Positions 10,801 through 19,900 of a DNA stretch of 64,000 bases are shown here, one piece after another. Within the stretch, counting starts at the first letter, position 1, and every line of letters begins with the position of its first letter. The notes under the pieces were generated by a model, which was not told the DNA's origin, did no database searches, and saw only the letters and a program-made list of their open reading frames with translations. The position numbers and the translations under genes were made by a program. Origin of the DNA: CAYVIB01 sp964451365. Its GTDB lineage: Bacteria; Pseudomonadota; Gammaproteobacteria; Pseudomonadales; Cellvibrionaceae. Where the stretch lies: assembly GCA_964451365.1 (NCBI GenBank), contig CAYVIB010000028.1, positions 1 through 64,000 on the forward strand, read 5' to 3'.

Positions 10801-10979
10801 ATATGCCGGTTTTGCAGCAGGTACTCAACCAGGTCCGGCTTTAACTTTTTGATTTCATCAATCAATTCCTGGTCCAGGGCTTTTTTGTTTCCACGGATCA
10901 GCAGGTTATTTGAATCATCGAGCCGCAGCCTGATGCCGCTAACCTGTAACTTGTCCAGCAGATCAAATATATTTTTCAT
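4869..10979 (-). CDS. NRPS (third in line): docking-C-A(beta-Ala, doubly interrupted)-PCP
   Basis: Single-module synthetase of 2,036 aa. Order by residue: TubC-type docking domain 1-58; C domain about 75-510 (HHIASDG at 206-212); A-domain N-terminal part 545-840; inserted PLP decarboxylase 845-1380; A core resumes 1390-1530 (A6-A8); inserted luciferase-like monooxygenase 1540-1885; A9-A10 1890-1930; PCP 1943-2015 (Ser1976 in a GGSS variant). The specificity code reads VDATISLADK. The usual Asp235 is Val and position 236 is Asp, as known for beta-alanine-activating domains (BlmIV-like VDWVISLADK, from memory). ATG overlaps the upstream stop (ATGA). The C-terminal tail ends KEEIEW, a likely docking peptide for the next protein. 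Beta-Ala specificity and the role of both inserts are inference; the double interruption is seen directly. Confidence 0.95.
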   Translation of the reverse strand: MKNIFDLLDKLQVSGIRLRLDDSNNLLIRGNKKALDQELIDEIKKLKPDLVEYLLQNRHMIIEVVENRNNGNLRTSFAQRRLWLLDQIDGGSAQYNMSCPLKLTGALSVDVVNKVFTAILGRHESLRTCFAAGDDGEPIQIIQTAEPFVVPTVDLSALEESVRQRQLAELMAEESGRVFDLSQDLMLRALLIKLAEKEHIALVTMHHIASDGWSMSIFINEFSALYSAYSQGKGNPLAPLPIQYGDYAHWQRNWLQGRVLDQQLGYWEKQLAGLPVVHSLPLDHLRPSAQTFVGKTYISQIDKTTGRELNNLCEAQGATLFMGLQAAFAALLSRYSNETDIVMGSPIANREQAEIAGLIGFFANTLVLRSDLSGNPTFIELLQRSRNMLLEAYAHQQVPFEEIVEKLQPERNESHSPLFQVMLILQNNEEGVLELPGLKLSPVELNTDTAKYDITLDVTETEQGLLLSWEYNIDLFDHKTIARMAMHFEILLKALLAKPEQSVFKAEMLSARERHQLLEEWNNTATGFAEEKCIHEFFEMQAETNPHAIAVTFEGRQLSYGELNEKSNRLAHYLMGEKQITPESLVGICIERSPDMVVGILATLKAGGAYVPLDPEYPEARLAYMLDDAKPGTVLTQTRLREKIPVSEEQTVCLDDEVLQQQLQQQPVANPDGKSLGLTSNHLAYVIYTSGSTGKPKGVLAPHRSIVNRVSWMEKHFPSREDDVFCQKTAFGFVDHVAEIFQALSHGRHLAVVRTDDTLDPERFIDIVGRYRITRLTLVPSLLKVMIEQGTLAAMPSLRLVISSGEALQLEETRSFYRALPTTRLLNLYGSSEVGADVSAYLIETFDENPEVMQYFLDPVSLDGDSDGEPPEGRLTHQSPGSIIDNPEFRAQYSDSTLPQHAVDYQSYVNELSESVLPFSVDVAAQRYIGHMTSKLPSFIPELSRLITQLNQNMVKVETSNNLTLIERQVLAIMHRLFFRLPKSFYDAHCQDPSHVFGMVTGGGSVANLTSLWCARNRGLLALGYSQEEINHFGAHNLLQQKGYKGAVILGTRLMHYSMRKSAAVMGLGEAGIMYVARDATQKMSVMDLQRCIEHCRQNQLFIIAVVGIAGATETGTIDPLDKIAPVAQQHGIHFHVDAAWGGAFQLSQQYRHLLSGIEQADSIIFCPHKQLYLSQGMSLCLLRDTQSAASIATHASYQSQKGSYDLGQYSVEGSRPAHALLLHASLHLLGQSGYSWLIEQSMSKTRYFTSMVKSSTCFELIGQPDLNVINYRYIPVALRSRSSFLPAENTQISESVTKIQQQQFASGRSFVSKTTLRMPNTGLSNTDGEPIVVFRIVLSNPLTRFDDLREVLAEQLRIANELIEDPVDHHQNQLQSLSGDMASAYAKWQVPIGKPIANTQLMVLDSNTNLVPPGVCGELHVGGLGLARGYLNRAELTDEKFIPNPFHDKTNPASSERLYKTGDLVRWLPDGNLEFVGRIDQQVKVRGFRIELGEIENALGSHPQVKDAVVVAKENLSGDKQLYAYVVPRHGDDSEGDARAFSLFYFGADTDSGDNKYELYLKAAKFADEQGFEAVWTPERHFDPVGGLYPNPSILGAALATTTSRVKIRAGSVVLPFHDPIRIAEEWAVVDNLSHGRVGIATTSGWHIRDFVLAPENYGDRKNVLQEGIDTIKSLWQGKKITRKDGKGEDVEVQIFPQPVQKQIPLWITAAGNPETFVQAGRLGANLLTNLLGQSIEELAEKIVLYRETLAKHGHDPEQGRVTLMIHTYLGEDPRQTLDEARGPFKKYMRSHISLIIPMLKSLGVPTDDLDESGLENMVDFAFERYAQTASFIGTPESVAGVAARLEEIGVDEFACLIDWMDSTSAMKGLEFIRQLQEITRSLPPSSRVLGDYCRNLLPRYMVPSGFVLMNKLPLSPNGKVDRKALPDPDLSAEQAAYQPPRNDTEKQLCEIWQEILGVERVGIADNFFELGGSSLSATRLIARINQRFNVQLEIKALFQCEDLSALGNVIVEHGILDKNKRSLEENRLKEEIEW
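5325..6362 (-). other. Inserted MupA/Atu3671-type FMN monooxygenase domain (MOx) in the beta-Ala module
   Basis: About 345 residues lying between core motifs A8 (VKVRGFRIELGEIE) and A9/A10 of the A domain. It has luciferase-like (LLM) signatures: FSLFYFGADT at the start, WTPERHFDPVGG, and a flavin-type SVVLPFHDP stretch. A-domain sequence continues intact on both sides. It is clearly a paralogue of the domain at about 34735-35765. In MtaG (myxothiazol) a luciferase-like domain at this site is proposed to hydroxylate Gly next to nitrogen. What it does on a beta-alanyl thioester is unknown. Confidence 0.85.
6840..8447 (-). other. Inserted PanP-like PLP aspartate 1-decarboxylase domain in the beta-Ala module
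   Basis: About 535 residues inserted after core motif A5 (NLYGSSEVGADVS) and before IGKPIANTQ/A6. It looks like a full-length group II PLP decarboxylase: IGHMTSKLP near the start, GMVTGGGSVANLTSLW (cofactor binding), HFHVDAAWGGA (Asp contacting the pyridine ring), and CPHKQLY with the Schiff-base lysine at protein residue 1170 (nt 7470-7472). The motif set, especially HVDAAWGG...YRHLL.GIE.ADS...HKQLY, matches what I recall of PanP, the L-aspartate 1-decarboxylase that makes beta-alanine in vibrios. A glutamate or diaminobutyrate decarboxylase cannot be excluded, but the host A domain's beta-Ala code favours aspartate. Confidence 0.85.
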
Positions 10980-13900
10980 ATCACTATCTCTGTTTCATCC
11001 TCTGACAGCGCTTCGTCATCGTTCAGTAAAACATCTGATAACTGTCTGTTCACCTTCAGCTCGTTACTGAGTTGTTCAACCGTTCTCAACACGAACAACT
11101 TTTGTAACGGGAAGGAAATATTCAACGCCTGGTTGATTCGCGCAACCATTCGGGTGGCCAGCAATGAATGCCCGCCCAGTTGAAAAAAATTGTCGGTGAT
11201 GCCAACACGCTCAACACCCAGCACGTCCTGCCATATTTCACACAACGTTTCTTCCAGATCCGTGCGCGGCGCGACGTATCGGTTCTGTAACATGGCCGCT
11301 TCCGGCTCTGGCAGGGCGTTGCGGTCCACTTTTCCGTTCGGGGTCAGTGGCAATTGTTCCAGCAAAACGAACGCGGAAGGCACCATGTAGTACGGCAGGG
11401 ATTGATCCAGGTAATGGCGAAGCTGTTCAATCAGCTCGTGTTGGGCCGCAACAGATGACTCACTTTCATCCCGGGGGTCAACCGCGTTTGTTAGCACATA
11501 AGCGACCAGGCGTTTATCACCGGCTGGTGCACCCTTGGCGAGCACGATGGTATCGGTGACATCCCCATGCGCGTTGAGCGTGTTTTCAATTTCACCCAAC
11601 TCGATTCTAAAGCCGCGCACTTTTACCTGGTGATCGATACGGCCGAGGAACTCCAGGTTTCCGTCCGCCAGCCAACGCACAAGGTCACCGGTTTTGTACA
11701 AGCGTTCGCTACTGGTTTTATCCTCGGGATCGTAAAACGGATTGGCAATAAAACGCTCGTCCGTCAGTTCGGGGCGATTCAGGTATCCCCGCGCCAGGCC
11801 CGCGCCGCCGATATACAATTCGCCCACACAGCCCGACGGCGAGAGCGCAAGATTTTTATTCAGTACAAACAAGTGGATATTGTCTATCGGCTTGCCGATG
11901 TGAACACAATTCCGTTCCTCATCGAATCCACCCAGGCTTGCACAGACACTGGATTCAGTGGGACCGTAGGCGTTTATAAATTTTCGTCCTTTTGCCCACT
12001 CTTTTGCCTGGCCGACGGGACAGGCGTCGCCGGCCACCACAAGCGTGCGCACACTGCTCCACGCCCGACTGTCCAGCGACGACAACAGCACCGGTGGCAG
12101 GGTAACGTGGGTAACGTTTTCCCGCGATACCAGTTCGGTCAGTTTTTCCGGCGATTTGAATATTTCATCGCGCGCCAGAACAAGCTTCGCTCCCGTCGAC
12201 AGTGTCACGGCAATTTCGGAAACCGCGGCATCGAAGGATATCGATGCAAACTGCAGCACATGACTGTCGGGGTCAACAGCAAAACCTTTCTTCTGGGCGG
12301 CTGCAAGGTTGCACACTCCCCGGTGTTCCACCATCACACCCTTGGGCTTTCCGGTGGAGCCGGAGGTGTAAATAACATATGCCAGGTGACGGGATGTCAG
12401 TCCGCGATACCGGGGGTCGATATTTTCCGCTGGCTGCGCCAATAACGTTGCCTGCAGGTGTTCGTCATCCAGGCAAAGCGCCTGATCCGCATTCAAACCG
12501 GCGCGTTCGACCAAATGGCTTTGTGCCAGCACACAATTGAGGTTTGCGTCCTGCAATATATGCGCGATGCGGGATGCGGGATAATCCGGGTCAATAGGCA
12601 CATATGCGCCGCCGGCTTTTAAAATACCCAGCACCGCGACAACCATTTCCAGTGAACGCTCGACACAAACCCCCACCAGCGTATCCGGGGTAATTTGTTT
12701 TTCCTCCACCAGATAATGCGCCAGTTGGTTCGCCCGTCGATTCAGTTCGTTGTAGGTCAACTGCCGATCTTCAAAAACAACCGCAATCGCCTCGGAGTTT
12801 CCGGCCACCCGCGCTTCAAATAATTCATGGATGCAACTATTGCCCGGGTAATCCGTTCCTGTCTGATTCCATTCCACCAACAGTTGATGACGCTCCCGCG
12901 AGCTCAACATTTCCGCGTCGAAAACACTTTGTTCAGGCGCGGCAAGCAGAGCCTCCAGCAACTGTTCAAAATGCGCGGCCATACGAACGACTGTATCGTG
13001 GTTAAACAGGTCGGTGTTGTATTCCCAGCCGAGTATCAGGCCCTGCGCCTCTTCATAAACGTTGAGCGTGAGATCGAATTTTGCCGCGCCAATACCGTTT
13101 TGTTCGACCGGACTTAGCGTAAGCCCCGGTAACTCCAAAATACCTTGCTGGTTATTTTGCAGTACCAGCATCACCTGAAATAAAGCACTGTGGCTCAGGT
13201 TGCGTTCCGGCTGCAGACGCTCAACGATTTGCTCAAAGGGCACTTGTTGATGCGCATAGGCATCCAACAGCATGTCCCTGCTTTGTTGCAACAGGTCAAT
13301 AAAAGATGGATTGCCGGACAAGTCACTGCGCAATACCAGGGTATTCGCAAAGAAGCCGATCAGGTCCGCTACTTCCTCCTGCTCGCGGTTGGCAATCGGG
13401 CTGCCCATCACGATGTCCGCCTCGTTGCTGTAGCGCGCCAACAGCACGGCGAACGCTGCCTGCAGCCCCATAAACAGCGTGGCCCCCTGAGACTGGCACA
13501 CACTGTTCAAACTGGAAAACATCTGTGCCTCAAGGCGCGTTAAATGCACTCTGCCATTGAAAGTTTGAATCGCGGGACGCGGACGGTCGAGAGGCAGGCT
13601 GTGAGCAACGGGTATGCCGTTAAGCCGCTCTTCCCAGTAAGCCAGTTGTTGATCCAACACCTCGCCCCGCAGCCAGTGGCGTTGCCAGTAGGCATAGTCC
13701 GCGTATTGAATCGGCAGGCCGTTCAACGGATTTTCCCGATCCCGCACATAGGCGCTGTATAACGCGCTGAACTCATTAACCAGGATTGACATGGACCAGC
13801 CATCTGACGCGATGTGGTGCATGGTGACCAAAACGATATGTTCTTCTTCGGCCAATTTAATCAACCGGACGCGCAGCATCGGGTCGCCGGCCAGATCAAA

Positions 13901-16900
13901 CGCCCGGCCTGACTCTTCCTCTACAAGCCCGGCCAGTTTTGTGTTGCGTTCTTCCCCGCTCAGTTCCGATAAATCAGTAACCGGCACCGCAAAAGGAACA
14001 GGCGCTTGAACAACCTGTATCGGTTCTTCATTTTCACCGACCGCGAAACAGGTGCGCAGGCTCTCGTGACGCTCCACGATTGTGGTAAAGGCTTGATTCA
14101 GGGCCTGCACATTCAGGTTGCCGGTCAGCTTCAGCGACTCCGACATATTGTAGTGCGCGCTGCCGCCATCGATTTGGTCCAGTAACCAGAGACGCTGCTG
14201 AGCGTAGGAAACCGGCAGGTCCTGTTCACGCGGAACGCGCACGAGCCCGGGACGGGCAATATCCGTGTCGAGTTGCAACACAGCTTGTGCCAGCGCTTCA
14301 AGAGTTTGACTGGTGAACAGTGATTCCAGCGGCAACGTCACGTCGAAAGCCTGATTGATCCGCGCCACCAACCGGGTTGCCAATAACGAATGCCCGCCCA
14401 ACAAAAAGAAATTGTCCGTGGCGCCGACGCAATCGACATCCAATACCTCCCGCCAGATCTCCGACAGCGCCTTTTCCATTTCCGTGCGCGGCGCGACGTA
14501 AGTATTTTGCAATGCCGAGGCATCGGGTTCCGGCAAGGCCTTGCGATCCACCTTGCCATTCGGCGTCAATGGCAATTGATCCAGTTGCATAAAAACCCTG
14601 GGCACCATGTACTCCGGCAGGCGACCCTCCAGATACCGGATCAGTGATTCGGTTGACAATTCCGCGCCGCCGACAGGAACAACATAAGCCACCAGGTATT
14701 GATTGTGCGCTTCGAGTTTTCCCCTGGAATCCTCGGTAATCAGGCTCGCCACCGCTTCCTTGACAGACTCGTGCTGATAAAGAGCGGATTCGATCTCACC
14801 CAATTCAATCCTGAAACCACGGAGCTTGATCTGGTGATCCACCCGGCCGTGCAATTCCATATTTCCATTTGGCAACATGCGACCCAGGTCACCCGTTTTA
14901 TACATCCGCGCGGGCTGGCCGTTGATATCCTTCCCGACAAAGCAATCGTCGAAAAACGACTGGTCGGTTCTCTCCGGATTATTCTGATAACCATCGGCAA
15001 CCCCGACACCGGCGATATACAACTCCCCGACAACACCGTTTATCACCGGGCTTTTCTTCGTATCCAGAATATAAAAACGGTTGTTATCAATCGGCCTGCC
15101 GTAGGGAATACTGCTGCGATGTTCGACGTTTTCGGGCACCGGATAATAATTGGACCATACCGTTCCCTCGGTTGCCCCACCCAGGCTGATAACCCGGGCA
15201 TTGGGAAAATACCGCCGGACATTGGCGGGAAGCTGTACCGGAATCCAGTCGCCGCTCAGGAAGACCAGCCTCAAACCCGGCAAGCTGGTTTCAGGTTCGC
15301 TCTCCGCGATCTCCTCGACCAGGTGGTTCAATGTCGTCGGCACCGAATCCCAAAAGGTGACCCGTTCGGTTTGGATCAGCTCAAGCAATAATTTTGGATT
15401 GCGTACCTGGGCCTGCTCTGCGATCACGATACTGCCGCCCGCGCTCAACACGCCGAAAACGTCGTACACGGAAAGATCGAAACTTATCGACGTAATAAAC
15501 AGGAGGACATCGGTGGGACCGATAGCAAATTCCCGGTTCACCCAGCTCACCAGGTTAACCGCGGAGTGGTGCGCAATTCGCACACCTTTGGGCAAACCGG
15601 TGGAGCCGGAGGTGTAAATAATATAGGCGAGATCCAACGCGTCTTTTTTTATTTCCAGGTTCTGTGCCGAAAGCGTCCCCAGTTCGGCGTTATCCAAACA
15701 AATGTACAGGTCATTGCAATTCCCAATCGATTGATCCACCAGAATCGCCTTCAACTCCGCGCTACGTGCAATTGCTTCCCTGCGCGCCTGCGGATAGCCC
15801 GGTTCCATTGGAACATAAACCGCGCCGGCTTTTAATACACCGAACATACAGGCAATCAGATCAAACGAGCGCTCGATAACGAGCCCCACGTGATCCCCGG
15901 ATTTAATACCCTTGTTAACCAACAGGCGGGCGATTTGGTTGGCGCGTTGATTCAACTGGTTGTAGGACAGGGTTGTTCCGTGTTGGCGCAGTGCAATTGC
16001 GTCAGGTGTACATTGAACCTGGTTTTCAAACAATTCATGCAGGGTCGCACTGTACTCGTACTCCCGATCCGTTCGATTAAATGTGGGATCTTCACAAACG
16101 GTGTTAATCGCACTTACAAAGCGGGGGGAAGGAATCTCCGCATCCGCATTGGCAAATGATTCGAGCACGCTGATATACAACGACAGCAGGGTATCCATTT
16201 CTTCCGGATGAAAATACTTGGGTGAGTATTTCACCTGCAGCATCAGGCCCTGTTCAGCCTGCTTGTGGACTTCAACATCCAGCAGGGTATTGGTCATCTC
16301 CGCGCCGTTAACCGAAATAGCCGGCGCTCGCTTGCTGGAAAATGCCAGTTTACTGTTCAGTATTTCCGCATCCGTTTTGTTTTTGGTTTGAATGGCGCCG
16401 GGCGCGGGGAAATCGGTAAAATTGAAAAGCGTATCAAACAGCGGGTTGCCACTCACATTGCGTTCACCGGCCAGCCTGGCGATCTCACCCAAAAATAATT
16501 CATGCTCCCTGGCCTGATTCAGGTAGTTTCGCACGGTGTCCAGCAGCTCGTACTTGTTGCCGGTCTGGTCCGTTACCAGGCGCAGAGGAATGGTATTAAG
16601 AAAACAACCGACTATTTTTTCCGCACCGGCAAGTGCCGGCCGGTCGTGTGTCACCACACCCGTCAACACCTCCCTGTCTCCCGTCAACAACGACAGGGTA
16701 TGCACGTGTGCCGCGAGGCAAATCTCCTTAATGCTATAGCCGTCAACCCGGGTGCGCTGCATCAACGATTGCAGTCTTTCCCGGCCAACATAACCGCGCA
16801 GTATCCGCATACCCGTTTCATCGGATATTGGCCGGGAACCATAGTTAAAAGGCAGCTTCATCCGGCTGTAGTCTTGCAGATAGCGCTTCCAGAATTCGGC

Positions 16901-19900
16901 GGCGTTGCCGGAAGTGGAACGGGCGAGATTGATCGCGACATAATCCTTATAGCCATGCTCCACCGGTTGATCCGTCAACGGGATATTGTTATCCAAAGCG
17001 AGATATTGCTGCAGTAACTCCGTTGTTAATATATTCGCGCTCCAGCCATCAAGAATGGCGTGCTGGAAGGACAACACCATGCAGATCTGTTTCGCACCCA
17101 GAACAAATACCTTGATTCGCCACAATGGCTGATCGCATTGAAATACGAACTTGTTTCGCAGGTCCTGCCTGCAATAGGACTCGATTGCCCGTTTTTGTTT
17201 ATCCGCCGGCAGGCGCGATAAATTCTCCGACTGAACCGCCACTTTGCACTCCGAATGCACGACTTGCAGCGGCACTTCAAAATTTGTCACATCGAAACTG
17301 GTGCGCAGAATGGGGTGTTTTTGAACCACGAGCCCGACGGCCTTGCGAAAAACTTCCGCATTAAAGTTTTCCAATGGAATAACGTACGGGAACTGGTCGT
17401 GATAAAGAGGTTCATCCGGTTGAGCCTGGGCAAAAAACACCATACTCTGCTGGATCGCACTCAGCGGATAAAAATCCTCATAGCCATTCGGCAGGTGCTT
17501 CCGCTGGTGTCGGTCTTCCAGTATCGACTCCCGCAACGCGTCGATTTCCTTCAACCCGGTTTCCAGTTGCTGATGGATAGCGGCGGGTCGGCTAAAGTCG
17601 GCTTCAGCAACAAGCGCTTCAATGGTGGGGGCAAAAAAGATATCGCGTATTTTAATATTGGCATTGAGCGCGGAGTTCATTGCCGAAACCAGTTGCAGTA
17701 CCGACAATGAGTGACCACCCAGATGGAAGAAATTGTCGGTAACACCGACCTGTTCAATTCCCAAAACGTCCTGCCATATTTCACACAAAGTGGCTTCCAT
17801 TTCCGTGCGGGGCGCGACATAAACTTTTTGCTGTGTGGATACATCCGGTTCCGGCAGCGCTTTCCGGTCCACTTTACCGTTCGGTGTAAGCGGTAGCCGG
17901 GCAAGCAACACAAATGCCGAGGGCACCATATAATCCGGCAGGGTTTGCCGTAAATGACGGCGGAGGCGTTCAATCACCTCTTGCCGTATCGCAACGAAAG
18001 ATTCATTTTCATCACGCGTATCGACCACTTCGGTCACCACATAAGCAACCAGTTGCTTGTCGCTGGTTCCCGCGGCCTCCTTGGCAAGGACAATCGCTTC
18101 CCTGACATCCGCGCTGGCGTTGAGTGTGTTTTCAATTTCACCCAGTTCAATACGGAAGCCACGAATTTTTACCTGGTGGTCAATACGACCCAGGAATTCC
18201 AGATTACCATTCGGCAACCAACGCACCAGGTCGCCGGTTTTGTACAGGCGTTTACTGCTCGATGGATTGGCGTCATCGTGGAAGGGGTTGAGAATAAATT
18301 TTTCGGCAGTCAGGTCGGCACGATTCAAATAACCGCGAGCCAGTCCGATACCGCCGATATGAAGCTCACCCGCAACATTTTCCGGCACCGGGTTTAAATG
18401 CCGGTCAAGCACAATCAACTGGATATTATGAATCGGACGGCCAATCGGCACACTATTCAAACCAGCGTGATTTTGCGAACAATCCCAGTAGCTCACATCA
18501 ATTGCCGCTTCCGTGGGACCGTACAGGTTGTGAAGCTCCGCCCAGGGACACGCCGCCTTGAATTGCTCCACCTGCCGCAGTGCCAGCGCCTCTCCACTAC
18601 AGAAAACCTGGCGCAATGTTTTACACCGGGACAAATCGCCGAGCACCAGCATGCTGCTCAACATGGAAGGAACAAAATGCATTTTGGTGACGCGCTTTTC
18701 GCGGATCAGTTCGGATAAATAGGCCGGGTCTTTATGGCCTTCCGGTTTGGCCAGTACAAGCCCGGCACCCACGGTAAGTGGCCAGACAAATTCCCAAACG
18801 GACACATCAAAGCTGAAGGGCGTCTTCTGTAAAATACGGTCGGCTGGCTCTGAACCGTATTGACGGTTCATCCAGTCAACCCGGTTCACCAGGGCCTTGT
18901 GTTCAACCATGACGCCTTTCGGATTGCCGGTGGAGCCCGAGGTATAAATGACATAAGCCAGGTGATCCGAAGTTAAACCCTGTTCCGCCTTATCGGGATT
19001 TATTGGCGATTCGGCTTTTAATTTTTCGATCAGCTCCTCGCTATCAAGACATACCGCCTGTTCTCCACCAAGGGAAATATATTCACGCAAATGGCTTTGC
19101 GTTAATACGGTATTGAGCTGTGCGTCCTTGAGCATGTACGCCAGGCGGGCTTCGGGATAGTCAGGATCCAACGGAACATAAGCCCCGCCGGATTTCAGTA
19201 TCGCCAGGATACCGATCACCATTTCCAGCGAACGCTCGATGCAGATACCCACCAGCTTATCCGGGCCGACCTCCTTTTCGTTTATCAGGTAATGCGCCAG
19301 TTGGTTTGCCTTCTGATTCAGCTCTGCATAAGTCAGTTGTTGATCCGCGAAGATAACCGCCACGGCACCCGGCGTTTTTTCCACTTGCTCTTCAAACAAT
19401 TCGTGAATGCATTTTTCCGAGGGATAATCAACGGCCGTTTCATTACGCTCCACCAGCATTTGGCGGCTTTCCTTCGCGCTCAGCAGATCGGCTTTAAAAA
19501 TGCTTTGCCCGGGTGCGTCGATCAGCGCCTTGAGTAAATGTTCAAAGTGCATCGCCATACGGGCAATGGTTGGCTGCTCAAACAAGCCGGTGTTGTATTC
19601 CCAGGCAAGTTGCAAACCTTGCGGCGTTTCCGTGATATCGAGAGTGAGATCGTATTTGGCAATACCGGTACTCTGCTCAACAGGACTCAGTTCCAGCCCG
19701 GGAAGCTCCAGAATTCCGGCTTCATTATTCTGCAACACCAGCATTACCTGGAACAGTGCACCGTGGCTCAGGTTACGCTCCGGTTGCAGCCGTTCCACAA
19801 GTTGCTCAAAGGGCACTTGCTGGTGCGCGTAGGCATCCAGCAACATGCTTTTGCTTTGCTGCAATAGATCGATAAAGCTTGGATCGCCGGATAAATCGCT

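Noticed and set aside
11567..12445. Long plus-strand open frames inside the NRPS genes (for example 292 aa here, 247 aa at 3955-4698)
   Set aside because: Antisense shadows of high-coding-density NRPS DNA; no ribosome sites or recognisable domains, and the minus-strand frames are clearly real.
16100..17480. Heterocyclisation (Cy) domain before the Cys-like A domain
   Set aside because: The active site is QHAILDG, not DxxxxD, so it is a C-type domain.
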